This document shows positions 21,415 to 33,161 of a DNA stretch of 64,000 nucleotides, in pieces. The stretch comes from Penicillus capitatus. Lineage: Eukaryota; Chlorophyta. Location of the stretch: NCBI GenBank assembly GCA_965649825.1, contig OZ287695.1:1612001-1676000 (forward strand). Reading direction: 5' to 3'. The notes below the pieces were generated by a model that had not been told where the DNA came from, ran no database searches, and saw nothing but the letters and a program-made list of their open reading frames with translations. The position numbers and the translations under genes are program-made. Position 1 is the stretch's first letter; every line of letters starts with the position of its first letter.

Positions 21415-23312
21415 ATGGCTTCGACTGATGGCGCGCGCATCAACAAAGATTCCATCGCGCATACGTTACAGTCTCTGAATCTGACGCGCGAGGCAGTCGA
21501 TTCATCCTCGAATGCGGCGTATGATGCATTTGGATTCCAATAGGAGGCCACAAAGATGGAGAAAGCATTCAAGGACCCCGAATTTCTCAAGCTCTTCGAG
21601 CAATACGCCGCCGACATTTCCAGTCCGGAGGTTTACCAGAGATCTCGTGCACCGAAATGCTTCCCGTCCTGCAGGCCTTACTGGAGCAAGATGCGTATCT
21701 GAGGCAGATCGAAGCCGATGGGACGGCCGAAGACGTTTACGGGAAAGGTCCTCGACACGACGACGCTGCGTTCGAACGGCTAACGGAGAAGTATCGTTTA
21801 GACGTGGAGCTGATTGTGCCGGAGCCGCATTTCGCAGTCGAGAGTCAAGCCACCGAGGGGAGAAAAATATTCATCAACGTCTGCTCGTGCCCTAAGGTGA
21901 TATGAAGGACTGAGAGGGGGAGGTAGAGAAAAAGCGGTGCTCCAGGTGCGGCCTGCCTCTCCCTCACGGCCGTCCCCTCGAAGGGATGTGCGTTTGGGCA
22001 CCACGTGGAATATTCCATTCGTTTTGGGAAAGCTATACGAGTGCGCAGACACTGGAGGGTGAGGTTACTCCTCCGTCGGTCCCCCCTCAGAACCAGTGGG
22101 TTTAGAATTTCGAGCAAGGTCGTTGACTTTGTTGTACACGAGAAAACAATACATATGGCAAATGCCTCTGCTCCGTTCTGGTCTGCCTTGATCGATACTG
22201 TAGGGACAGGAGAGATGGGTGCGTTCTTAACACATATTCTTTGCAGGCGTTGGATCAGTTAGAGGGTGTACACAATGTGCGTTTCGAGAAGAAACCCCAA
22301 CGACGCCTTCGGTGCAAATACAAAGCAAGGAGTGACGGTGCAAGGTCTGTTCAGCATCTGTGTGCATCGCTTTAGATGCTTTCTGGCTGTTTACTAGGCC
22401 TTCGGTCGTGTACGTGAACAGGCAGTGCCTCACTGCGACGGATCCCCACGAAACGTGCGCTGAAACCAGCGACCACTCCGAAAAGAATAGCGTACTCGCG
22501 ATCGACGTGTGACGCTGTTAAACGAAGTCTGTGCGATGCAGACGAGGCTACTGCCGTATCGCCTTTCGTATGTGTACGACGCGGATATCACTGCTGCGTG
22601 GAAAGACATGGGGAGAAACCTGCATGTCTCAGACGCTCGCATTCCAAAGGCATGTGTATTTCGTCTGCCGAATCCCTCTGGAAGAACGACTCTGTACTCG
22701 AAGGCGATAAAGATCAAAGTTCAGATCGAAAGTGTAACCTCCCAGGAAGAGATCAAACTGCAGATCGACTCGAAGACCGCAAGAGTGCATGTCTCCCACG
22801 AGGGTGACCTGAACGTCGAGTTACCCTTTGAGGTCGAAGAGAGAAAAGGCCACGCTCGATTCTTGACGGAGAAGAAAGAACTTGAAATCACACTTCCCGT
22901 CAGGGCCAATCAATCCGGACTGCTCTCTCCGTCCCAATCCAGAGATCTTCCTGCAGCGGCAGACGGGTCCCGAGACAGCGTCTCTTTGCCAAGCGAGACG
23001 TGTCACGATCACAATGAGGATACCATTTCTGAAGAATCGAGTGCTTTGAGACCAGAGCACGTCACAAAGGGAGACCGTTCGGTATACTGCACGGAAAACA
23101 AAAAAGATCGCCGACAGACGGCAAATGAAATCCAATGGACAAGGATCCACGCTCAACGGGGCGAAGGTATCGCCGAGTGTCGTTTGTATCCGGTGCCCTC
23201 GATTTCACTAACAGATACTTCAACAGATGGTTCTCAAGTACAAACAGCCGATGGTGATGCAGTTTTCAAAGAACCGACGATGCGATTGGACAACATCATG
23301 ACCATCGACTAA
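21415..23312 (+). CDS. Kintoun/DNAAF2-like dynein assembly factor (PIH1 plus CS-like domain)
   Basis: Cytoplasmic co-chaperone that preassembles axonemal dynein arms with HSP90/HSP70. Exons: MASTDGARINKDSIAHTLQ, KMEKAFKDPEFLKLFEQYAADI, then KYRLDVELIVPEPHF, RKIFINVCSCPK, GTTWNIPFVLGKLYE, KVVDFVVHEKTIHMAN, then a last exon with IPKACVFRLPNPSGR, LQIDSKTARVHV and HARFLTEKKELEITLPV, the CS-like core, followed by an acidic tail. An in-frame TAG at 21541-21543 must be removed by an intron of 18-30 nt with GC donor ending ccaatag. The exons around 22340-22500 are unsettled. It implies a motile cilium. It sits inside the arm B segment that arm A lacks. Confidence 0.8.
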
Positions 23313-23354
23313 ATAAAGAATGCTCAATTGCTTCGTATCTCTTCTCGGACAGTT

Positions 23355-24307
23355 CTACAATTCCCATCCACGTTTCCTGAGTTCTGTTACGAGGGAAGAG
23401 ACGCCTTTGAAGTGGATTCCATCGATTCCAAGCTGTTTAGCAGCAGCAATGTTGTTCTCTCTGTCGTCGATGAGCAACAAATCGGAAGGATCGCATCCGA
23501 GCGTTTCCAGCACCACTTCGTACGCCCTTGTTTCAGGTTTTCTGACTCCCTAGAAGCGTCACAGCGTACTACAGCGATCGATGTGGCGACAAGAGCAGAC
23601 CTTCATGGGACCACAGCACGAAACAAAAGACCATTGGAGATAGCGACCGAGACTCAGCTTCGACTCGATGAATCTGTTCGACAACGTTATGTTCCTTACT
23701 TGTTGGAGGTGTTGTGTTTACCTGTACCAGTTGGAGTAGTTTGAAAAGGCATGCATCTCGATATCCATAGAATGCAGTTTCATGAGCAGGTTTTCCATTC
23801 CCTCGACGAAAACGTAGTGGTGTTTCTGCGCACGGCGTCAATCCTCATGCCTTCTGGAGGGGCATAGGGCGGAGCACTACCATCATGTTCACAAAAGCAA
23901 GGTGGTCGAACGGACGGCCATCTGTAAAGAAGTTCTGAAGAAAAGCCGCTTCGTCTACTTGTCCTCTCTCGAAAGAGAGCCACATCTCCGGATGTTTAAC
24001 CTCGCAGAGCTCAGAGAAAGACAAATTGAAGAATTCGGGCACTCGGTGATAGAATGGATCACACACAATGGTGTCCTGAAGGCATAAAAATTCTGTTTGA
24101 GAGACCCGAATGACTTATCACCATGATATCCATGAGAAGGATGGGTCCAGTACTACCGGAGCGAGACGCTGCAGGGTATTGTGCAGGAGACATCGTGCTG
24201 GGCGTTCTGATTTGACAGACGTTGGTCAAAACAGTGTTGCCTACGCGTTCTCTGCCGTCGAGGCGAATCTGAGCCCTGCATGTGAAAGGGGTCAGTGCGT
24301 GCTGCAT
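23355..24307 (-). CDS. HAD-superfamily hydrolase resembling plastid FMN hydrolase
   Basis: Exons spliced by eye: a presequence from ATG 24307 (MQHALTPFTCRAQIRL), then GPILLMDIM, DTIVCDPFYHRVPEFF, KHPEMWLSFERGQVDEAAFL, FFTDGRPFD, FVEGMENLLMKLHSM, HAFSNYSNWYR, LGRYLQWSFVSC and GVRKPETRAYEVVLETLG, DLLLIDDRENNIAAAKQLG. The DxMDT nucleophile motif is intact (LLMDIM-DT), as are SNY, GxRKP and DD. The order matches plant cpFHy/PyrP1, which dephosphorylates FMN in plastids. The HAD class is firm, the substrate inferred. The intron before GVRKP does not resolve to a standard border. It shares a 61-bp divergent gap with FKBP at 24369. Confidence 0.75.
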
Positions 24308-24368
24308 CGCGGATGATAAAGACGACTTTCGCGTAGATCTTGTCCATTTCAACAGATTTCTAGACAGA

Positions 24369-25331
24369 ATGCGTTCGACGACGAAGGAGATTCGCAACGC
24401 CGTCGAACTTCGGCCGAGCGCCGAAATCAGATCGCCCTGCGCCGAGCGACAGGTTCGCGTCCGTCTTCGGATCAGATCCCGAGCGACGACTCGCCATCAC
24501 TGCTTCGACAGGGTGTCCGTCCCGTTCACAAATCTGCCCCGAAGACGGATGGCTTTCTCTCGAGAAGAGCACTGATCGGCGGAACCGCTCTGTCCGTCGC
24601 GCCGTTCCTGCAGTCCGGGTGAGAAGTTTCTCGTCGGCGCTGCCCTTAACACTGTCTGTCTCTGTTCAGCGAGGGACTGGCGGATTCGATGCCCACCACG
24701 CCGATCTGCGACGAAGACTGTGCTGCCCGACTGGACAGCATCGAGACGGTGACCACATCCTCCGGACTGCAATTCAAGGATCTGGTCGTCGGCAGAGGGC
24801 CAAAACCGCCGACGGGATTCCTGGCGAGGCATCCAACGCGATGAGGATTCCGTCGAGGCAGTCGGTCGTTCGTCGCAGGTGGTCGCGCACGTGGTCACAC
24901 TGACTCGGGATGGACAGCAGGTCGACAGCAGCAAGGAGCGCAACGTGCCCTACGACATCAGGCGAGTTCGCAGTCTCCATCCTTCAGCCGACGACCGAGC
25001 GGCCCGTCCAGGGTGGGAGGTGGGCAGGTCCTGGCGGGACTGGAGGAGGGTCTGTCCACGATGAGGGTCGGCAGCACGCGTCGTCTCTACGTTCCCGGCA
25101 GCCTCGGGTTCACGAAGGACCTGAAGGCGGCGCCCGGAAGGTGATTAGCATCCAGCAGACAGACAGACAGGCGTGGACTGGTTGCAGACCGAGGGTCGAG
25201 GCGAACACTCCACTCGTCATCGACGTCCAACTGCTCTACATTCCAGGTCAGCGTGGATCGGAGGCGACGACGACCTCGAGTCTCGTTTCTCCGCGACAGG
25301 ACTGGACACGGAAGACGAGGAACAAGAGTGA
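24369..25331 (+). CDS. thylakoid-lumen FKBP-type peptidyl-prolyl isomerase, arm B copy
   Basis: Seven exons that sum to a 227-residue frame: 24369-24452, 24476-24618, 24670-24823, 24879-24961, 25012-25140, 25188-25246, 25300-25331. Residues 1-75 form a bipartite presequence with LSRRALIGGTALSVAPFLQ, a twin-arginine thylakoid signal, and a mature start near EGLADSMPTT. The FKBP domain follows (GLQFKDLVVGRGPKPP, VDSSKERNVPYDIR, VGGGQVLAGLEEGLSTM, RRLYVPGSLGF, PRVEANTPLVIDVQLLYIPG). Introns are 23-55 nt; those starting at 24824 and 24962 have GC donors. Known relatives are lumenal foldases linked to photosystem assembly. The presequence and enzyme frame are intact in this copy. Confidence 0.9.
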
Positions 25332-25431
25332 GAACGAAGACGGCGGTTGTGCGGCGAGTCTTTTTGCCACAAACTGTTTTGTAAACAAGTCGTGTCACAG
25401 AAACGGGACTTATTGGTCTTGACTCCGGTCT

Positions 25432-25599
25432 TGAGACGACAGATGCCCCCTTCCTCGCACCGTCGCAGAAATCAACGCAGACTTGCTCGCAGAGACCAAG
25501 AACAGTCAGAAAGAAGAAAGCGCCCCCGCCCAGAAAGAACGAATCGCATCAAATAAGGTATTCCGTGCAAAGAAGTCGAGAAAGCTGAAGCAGCGATGA
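25432..25599 (+). CDS. short conserved reading frame, arm B copy
   Basis: Equivalent of the 6209-6400 frame: after gacgacag a frame reads CPLPRTVAEINADLLAET and ends KKSRKLKQR then TGA at 25597-25599, back to back with the sulfotransferase stop at 25600. The frame is kept despite several substitutions between arms, which mildly supports coding. Start and family unknown. Confidence 0.3.
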
Positions 25600-27341
25600 T
25601 CAGGGATGGCTGTCGGGCTCTCTGTCCATTATCGACTGGAGGGAGAAACCGAAGCGGAGGAAGTCGTCCCTGTAGTACTGGAAGACTTTGTTCGCCAGCT
25701 CAGTTGTGTACTGCTCCCACAGGTTGTCCTCCGAGTGGTGCTGGACTTCTTCGTAGGACTTCGCACCGAATGCCTGGGAGCCGTCTTTTCCCCAGCCAGT
25801 CGACACGTAGTCGTCCCAGATGTCTACGGATTTGGCGAACTCCTCAAAGTCAGGACCGAGATCGTCAAGATGCCCGACGAAGTCCATGGAGTGGTGCTGC
25901 AGGCCACAGTGGTTTGATTGGATGTTGAAATGGATGTCGTCGACGTTGTAGGGATCCGGGTATTTCTCGAACAGAAAGTCGACAAACTGCGGAAAGCTTG
26001 GAACTCCATACTCCGCGACGTAGGCTGAAAGATCCTCTATTCGCCAGTACTCAGAACGCGCTACTATCTTGTCCAAGTAGCCAGAGAGCAATCTGGCTAT
26101 GGGGTGCCTGACGATGACAGCATTTATAACATGCGGGTCGTCGTAGATCCTCTGGAGTCAAAAGGGAACGTAAGGACTCGGCAGAGCAAACAGTGGAACT
26201 CGCCTTCGTCCGCTGGAAGTCTTCTTTGTTTCCGACATAGATCACCCCATTCTTCGACGGATTGTGAGGCAGGCCACCGTTCGTCGAATTCCAGTCTTCC
26301 CTGTGCATGAGTCGACGGACCAACATCGTCGTCATGGTGCTGCCGCATTTTGGGATGTGACACATGAGCAGGTTTTGCCTAAACAGACACAGCACGGCAG
26401 ATGTCTCCCGTTCCGACAGACGCGGCGTTTGGATACTCTTCCAACCACATCCCGCCCGCCGACTTGTTCGTGGTGTGCTCTCCGAAGTAGCTCGCCGCGC
26501 GTTCCCCGTCGTAGCAGATCCATCGGTTCGAGCGATGGATCATGACGCTGGCCAGGTGCACGAGTTCGTCCGACAGTCGGCCCAAGTCTGCAAGTTTCCC
26601 CGCGTCGATCCTGATCAGCCTCAGCGGACAGGGCCACTTGAGTCGGTGGACGTCGATGTCCACCCCGGCGAAGATGACGCGCGTTCCCATGTCCTTCGAG
26701 ACGATCGGGGCGAACTCCTCGGCGAACCTCTGGCAGTAGTGCGTCAGGCAGACGAGGAGGAAGTCGGATCCCCTGAACCGGATGTGCTCCCGCGAAGTCC
26801 TGATCCCGGCGGCGATCTCGTCGACCACGTGTCCGTAGACGACCTCGTCGACGTTGCGCAGCCAGACCAGAGGATCCAGCTGGACGACGTGGAGACGGGC
26901 CCCCGAGCCGGCGAACGTCGCCCGCTGGCTGAGCGCTCGCATGAACTGCTCGTAGAGCAGACAGCCTTCAGAGTCTTGCGAGCAGACGCGGGAGACGGCG
27001 TCCGTCAGACGCGGGAACTGGACCACGCGGAACGGCGCGGGAGGCACAGGGTCCCCGACCGCGAAGGAATCTGATATGGCAGCTGCCGCGGAGGAGCGGA
27101 CGAGGGGTCTCGGCATCGCGGTGTCTGCCCGGTGTTGGAAGCCCTCGAAGGGATACGACTGGCCCTGCCAGCGCGCGGTTTGAAACTGAATGGGGCCCTC
27201 CAGCACTCCGAACCACGAGGACAGCAGGAGAACGGACACCGCGAAGAAGGCAGCGGCGATGACCCTGTGGTTTCTCTGCATTGGGCCGAGGAAGCCCTGG
27301 AAGTTTGAGTGCTCTGGCAGAAAGAAAGAATTGGAGCACAC
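25600..27341 (-). CDS. membrane-anchored carbohydrate sulfotransferase, arm B copy, intact
   Basis: Three exons with a 43-nt GT-AG intron and a 52-nt GC-AG intron give about 548 residues. A type II signal anchor lies at residues 27-47 (VIAAAFFAVSVLLLSSWFGVL), probably with M21 as start. Residues about 50-306 form a cysteine-containing domain I do not recognise (VQLDPLVWLRNVDEVVYG, GTRVIFAGVDIDVHRLKW). The C-terminal 240 residues carry the PAPS motifs HIPKCGSTMTT and RHPIARL-SGY and end MDREPDSHP. By family it transfers sulfate from PAPS to a glycan in the Golgi lumen. A separate upstream protein fused to the sulfotransferase is possible, but the frame is continuous. Confidence 0.82.
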
Positions 27342-28290
27342 GCTGCTGAGGCACGCACTACCGACGACAAACGGATCTTGTGGCTTCTCTTTCTTAAGGC
27401 AGCGGATTAAATCACCACCACGATCACGCGACGGTTCGAAAGGACGGTCGGGCCACGACTGGCGTTGCGGTTAGCTATTCTGACGAACCCTGTCTGTTCT
27501 GTCCACCTGTTGACGCGCGTGTGGTTATTATTACCAGTGCACGCGCAACACGACTGCCTTGTGCTGTGCGACGCGCTTGCTCTGGGAAGCAGAATCCGCG
27601 TCCGATCTCTGGCCGCTTGGCCCGAGATGGCTTGTCAGAGGTGGGCACGACGGAGTCAGACGAATGGTAAACCCTATGTACTCTAAAAGACGAGAAATGA
27701 ACTTCTCAAGACTCGCATGGTATCTTCTTTCTTTCTTGGAGTTTGGTGCGGATTCTCATCCGACCCTGGTGTCCACAGTGGACCAAATCAAACGGACCAT
27801 CGGACTCATCGATGTCACTCATAACACACCTCACTTCCTTTGGCTTGGTATACCTCATACTCGCGACATGTCATCTGCTACTGGTTCCATGTTCTGGCGC
27901 TATGCTCAAATATGTAAAATGGTTTCTCCACGCGAAGAGACGCTGTCGGTCTTGCACGGCACTAATTCTTGCGGACAGCACTTCGAGGCACGTGTTAATG
28001 CAATCTACCATTTTTCCTATAGTTATTGAATAATCTGGCAGGTTTCGTTCTTCCAGGTCCTCTCCGACGGTTTTTGCTCATAGCAATGACCCTACCGACC
28101 ATGATGCAAGACCTGTCGCTCTGCAACGGATTTCTCCAACCTCCGTTCGAAAAAACAACTCTTTTCTCTTGCCATTCACTTCAATGCCGCACTCAATCGT
28201 TTAGAAAAGCCTTAGCATAGCAGTTTTTAGCGGAGCGCGCTGAAGGCAGCGAACAAGGAGGATGAATTTATCCAGCCAATTTTCGACGTG
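27342..28290. other. sulfotransferase upstream region and unique DNA beyond arm B
   Basis: 27342-27867 is the arm B part of the duplicated upstream region (arm A counterpart 3941-4466). Beyond 27867 the sequence is unique. Plus-strand frames at 27465-28029 are open in one arm or both but show no protein family, so I treat the stretch as regulatory or untranslated. Confidence 0.4.
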
Positions 28291-28870
28291 CTACACAGGA
28301 CGGGCGCGCAGTACTTTGACATGTGTTAAGGGACGGTCTTGGGCATCGGTTTGAACAGTACCCAATCTCTTGATAACCTGCATCCCCGTCGCGACACGTC
28401 CAAAAATCGTGTGTTTTCCATCGAGCGAGGGACATGGAGCCAGTGTCAGATAAAACTACATTGTCACGGGTCACTCTTTCTGAGAGGAATGAGTGAGAGA
28501 TGTGACTTGACTGCCATTCGTGTTAGGACCTGAATTCGCCATGCAGAGAATCCCTGCCCCTGTGTGTTTCAGATCCCGTGTGATTTCGTCTTCAAACGTC
28601 GTGCCTTCTGCCGAGACACCTCCACGACCGGTCCCGGTCGGATCGCCTCCCTGAACGATAAAACCTGCGATGATGCGATGGAACTGTCGGAAGTACAGAG
28701 AGAGGCTAAGTGTTGTCGAGTGGGATGGTGGAGCTTACCATTGTTCCGTCATAATAGCCACGTTTGGCGAGTTCGAGAAAGTTGTGTGTGGCTTTCGGTG
28801 CGTGACGAACGTAGAGCTCCACGCAGAAGCTCCCTAACGTCGTGTCAATTTGAACCTGTGGCGCTTCCAT
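28291..28870 (-). CDS. PPIL1: PPIL1-type cyclophilin (spliceosomal peptidyl-prolyl isomerase)
   Basis: Three exons. [20 protein letters not shown] opens the protein, followed by [96 protein letters not shown] and a short C-terminal end VLRARPV before TAG 28291-28293. The catalytic arginine in FHRII and the [22 protein letters not shown] and [10 protein letters not shown] blocks are present, and the length (about 160 residues) fits PPIL1, a component of activated spliceosomes. Both introns are GT-AG. Confidence 0.9.
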
Positions 28871-29086
28871 GACGACGGCAATGCTTGCATAATGGACAAT
28901 TTTAGAGAAGTGTGTATTAAACAGAAACGGGATGTAGACATCTCGAAGAGCCAGCCAGTATCAACTGTCAGCTATGAAATCGCCACCCACCGCTTCTACG
29001 ACGCCCACGTGATACATAATAGCCGATCAAATGTACGACAGTAGACATAAAAGATAACAGAATGATAGGTTTCATTGACTAAATGT

Positions 29087-32000
29087 TTAGGTAAAGAAAA
29101 GAGTGTCTTTCAAGCTAGGGTGCACGGCATTCTCCGTGCTATGAGATTTGTTTGTCCAGAGAAGTTTTCCACGGGCTGCTGCATGATGTGCATAATATGC
29201 TGGCGGGCAATACGACACGCTTCGTGTGCAGCGGCAGAAAAGGTGACACATCCAGTAGGTGAGCTTCTGCAGATCGTCCGACTTGAAACCGACCTCGTCG
29301 ATAAGAACTGAGTACATCGTCGGTCTGGAAGTGCCTTGGATTCCGGTGTGGCTGACGAGATAGAAGTCGAAGCCATGTCGATGACAGACATGGGAATCCA
29401 CCACCAGACCGGGACAGACGTTACCGGATCTGTCGGCGTCGGCTGAATTGCTGGGAAAGAATCTCATGCCGTGACGCTTCGAGACAATGATGAAGGAGAT
29501 GGGTGGACAGTACTCGGCAGACGGGTCTCCCATCTCGGCACAGGCGTCTCGGATGGCCTTGTACTCGTGCTCGACGACCTTCGGGAATTCGCCCTGGGAG
29601 ACGCCGTCTCGGTAGAAGAGGATCGCCTCCGGTTTGACTCCGTTGTTCTTGACGTAGTACGCCTTCAGCAGTTCCTTGACTGTCTTCTTGAGATCTCGGA
29701 TGACCTCTCGGCCGGTGTCCGTGCATTCCTGGAACTGCGTCCGACAGGCATAGTGGGACAGCGTTCGATCCATCGAGGCCACGACACCGACCACCGATCG
29801 CTTGTCTTCGCTGCTGGGTGGTGGATGCGTCAAGTCGGCGCCCAGAACCATGAAAGGTCTGTCTCCCAGCAAAGGGAAGGAGCATGTGCGGTGCTGCTGG
29901 CCCTGCAGATTGTAGAGAGTCGTGTTGATGCCTCCGAGTTTTGCATTGATCTTCAGCGTCAGGTTAGCAACATACGCACGGCGATTGTGGTCGGCTGCTC
30001 TGCCTTCGAGTCCTGCATTGGTTGTTCGGATGCACTGGGAAGGAATGCCGACCAGCTGATCAGAAGCCACTTTGGCTTCTATGTAGAGATCCTCGGTCGT
30101 GATAATGCTTCTTCCTTCCTTTTCTGCGAAGTCCGGCATAATGACCATGATAATCTGGCAAGGTTCTCCGCTGAACTTCTTTTTAGCTCCCTGAGCTACT
30201 TCTTCAAAAAACTGTTTGCACTGATGTCGATGTTTCTTATCGAAATCCATCTTGAAAGGAAATTCTGTGACTTCCATTCCCCTCCTTTTCATCATCTCCA
30301 TTAAGGCGACAAAGAGATCCTTGATGTCTGGGTTTGCACACGATGAGAAGTTCGCCAAACCCCAAGAACGAATAGCCACTGGGGTCTGGAACTTGTAAGC
30401 ACTGTCGTCCCATTCCCCTTTGTTTTGGACGTCTATGTGGGCTTGGTCCCCACCCTCGAGGCTGGGTCCAGGCAAAACACGTGCAGGAATGGTCGCCATC
30501 TCTTCCGCGATCTGGACACCCCAAGCGTCCAGATGGTTCTTGTTTCTGCCGTTGCCCAGCTGGTTCTTATGGCACGCTTCGATGAATGCCTTCTTCTCCG
30601 TTGGTTTCTGGGAGGCGGCCTGGATCAGTCGCTCCAACTCCTTCTCGTTCATCTTTCTCTTGTATGGCACCGTCTTAATCATCAGGCACTCCGGAGGGAA
30701 TGCATGGTGCGAAGGCTTGTTCTTCTTGTAGATGGTCATCAGCCTGAGATTGGGGTAGCGAACTTGGTAACGGTTTTCGTCCAACATGTACTGCGCGACA
30801 GTGACCCAGCCTCTTCTCGTCTCGATCTTCATCGTGGCCGCTGTCAGCTTTGAAAACTGTGCCAGCTTTTCGTGGATTTCCCGTCTGGGGTTATGTATCG
30901 TCTTGCACTGCAAACATACACCACGTGTCAAGTGACCGTTCGAGCAGACGAATGTGGCGAACCTTGAGTTTGTCGAGCTTCTCGGCTATCCTTGCGTAGT
31001 GTCGCTCGTCGCGGTCGAGGTAGTGGTGGAGGTGTTCGGGCGGCACCTTCTTCCCGGCCACCTTCTCTTCGACGTAGGCCTGGATGAACTGGACCACCGT
31101 CTGCTCCTGGATCATGGGCGTGAAGCAGGAGTTCATGTTCAGACAGAGTCCGAGCTGACAGGGCCTGGCGGACTGGTAGTATCCCGCCCACGCTTCTACG
31201 CCAGGACTGATGGTGCGAGCTCGATTGTCGCGTCGGAAGATCGCATTTCCCAGCGAGACCAATCCCTGCTGCATGTAGAAGAACTGATGCAGTGCCACAT
31301 CCAGCGCAGCCAGAGGGGCTGCTGGATACTCGACGTCGCCGTGGGACATGAAGCGAGACACGCTGGAGAGCGGCCACGAGGCCGTGAAGGACACGATGAC
31401 CTGATACTCCTTCTGCTTGTCGTCCAACTTGATTGACGCCCTGCTCTGGAAGTTGTCGACCTTGCGCTGCGGCACGTAGAGGTTCTTCTGTCCATCGAAG
31501 GCGGCGCCTGGAGGCAGGATGTTTCCATTCCTCGTCAGCTCGGCCCACACGCGTTCTGCGATGTCCCTCTTGACGGTTACTGGACCAGCGGGGCGTGCTG
31601 GGGCCGCTCGACCACGACCTCTTCCTCTTCCTCTTCCACGACCACGTCCACCGCCTCCTGTTGCATCCACGTTGCTTGAGCTGCAGAAATGGCCACTGTG
31701 GGATCTCTCACTTGGTGGCGCGGCGACGGGTTGAATGTCCACGTCGTACTGATGAATGACGATCTCGCGGAACTGTATCGGAAAAACGTTGGCGTAGACC
31801 TGAATACGCCGACCGAGTTTGCCTAACTCGGGTCTGACCACCATATCACCAACCTACACGTGTTAAATACATTTTCTCCGCGCGCAGCACAAAGGATGCC
31901 GTACCCGAGGTCGCGGCGACCTTTCTAGCTTCGGTGCGTGCGCTAACACCTCGTCAGAGACTGGTGATGCTCTCGAGTCAGTCGAGGGAGCACTCAAAGA

Positions 32001-32172
32001 AACAGATGCCAATAGTCCTACACAGATAAACGTTTGTGAGTTCATGATAACCAAATGATAGAGATGCAGCACCGTTCGGCGACGTGGGCGACATAGGTTG
32101 CTGCGTATCGTTTTTCGCAGCTTTCTTCTTTTGCCGTCTCTTGGCGCTCTTAGACAACTTGGAAGCATCCAT
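29087..32172 (-). pseudogene. Argonaute (AGO clade), copy 1, frameshifted
   Basis: Inverted paralogue of 49312-52384. Start exon MDASKLSKSAKRRQKKK at 32172, a serine- and proline-rich exon, then the main exon with N, PAZ, MID and PIWI domains. RG repeats occur in the N domain. The slicer residues are present in the sequence (GADLTHP, GREVIRDL, FYRDGVSQGEF, AYYAHHAAARG). A net loss of two bases near 30915-30925, after RHIRLLER, shifts the frame in the linker after PAZ, and no GT-AG or GC-AG intron restores it. The product would end there, so the gene is probably inactive, unless the shift is a sequencing error. A segment at the start of MID differs sharply from copy 2. Confidence 0.85.
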
Positions 32173-33161
32173 TTTGATCGCGTCGAACGAACACACGCAC
32201 GGAGAACGTCAGATACGAGGAGAACAAAACAGCACAGGCGAAAACGTCTTTTTGTTACGTTCGCAAATGCGTTTGCAGTTGAGGTCTTTCGCGTTCTCTC
32301 GAAAACCAATTGTTCAAACACGCAAGAAAGCGAGAAATCACGGTATAAATATCCATGCAGTGCTGAGCACGGATGTGACAAGCACGAATTAACACACACG
32401 AATGCAGCCAATTGGTCGTGGTCAGCACGGCAATACCCTAAAGGACGAACCTCTACAGAAGAGTTCCGCGAATAGACATCAAACGGCGAGTGGCGAAGGG
32501 AAAAGCAGCACTGAACAAGTGATGGCGAAACGGGTAGGTCGAGTTGGGTGCGGACACGTTGACGGATCGTGTCTGTCACGGGCGATGATGCTGTCAGACG
32601 ATCTCGGTGTGCGTCGTTTAAGAAAACCCAGCTCTCGTCTGTCTGAACTCTTCTGTCTCTTTAGTCTTTAGAGATCGATAAGGTATTGATTCTTCCGGTG
32701 TGGATCGCAGTTATGCATTAGTGGCTATTGTTGACTGCATCTTTACCGAACTGCATCCTTACCGATTGGCGTCATTTCTTCTCTCGCAAAATCTTCTTGA
32801 ACATCGTCTGTTTTAGCGATCCAAATGATTTCTGGCTTACTATGCGATGCAAAGGTAATCGATTTCATGGAGTTGCCAAATACATGCATCTGATTGAATC
32901 TCTGTGGACCACGGACAAGTGTATGCTTATCATTGTAACGTTTTTGAAAGAGACACGTTGTTCTCGACAGTTCTTCGATTCCAATTTCATCTTCAGGTGC
33001 TACAACAGTTGGAAACAGAAGAAACCAACGTGACATTAGCATTACAAGATGACATAAAGAATAAGATGCATTTGACATTCAAGGGGCTAATGTTTTTGGA
33101 AGCTTTGGGCATGGCGAGCTCGAATCCTTGCTTCCAAATGCACCTTCAACAAACATGGGCG
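32173..33161. other. region between Argonaute copy 1 and D27, coding not resolved
   Basis: Pieces look protein-like on both strands: plus-strand SYALVAIVDCIFTELHPYRL near 32710 and QQLETEETNVTLALQDDI near 33005, and a minus-strand frame 32743-33078 with FNQMHVFGNSMKSITFAS. They conflict with each other and none matches a family I know. One unrecognised multi-exon gene probably lies here. Confidence 0.3.

Larger units (their letters stand above)
19766..27867 (-). repeat. inverted segmental duplication, arm B (with 3.6 kb not in arm A)
   Basis: Reverse-orientation counterpart of 3941-8456, with 11.3 kb between the arms. Near-identity runs from 27867 down to about 20141, interrupted at about 24330-20729 by DNA lacking a counterpart in arm A (Kintoun and HAD genes and the 5' part of the CREST gene). 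Below 20141 only diverged exon homology remains. Confidence 0.92.
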
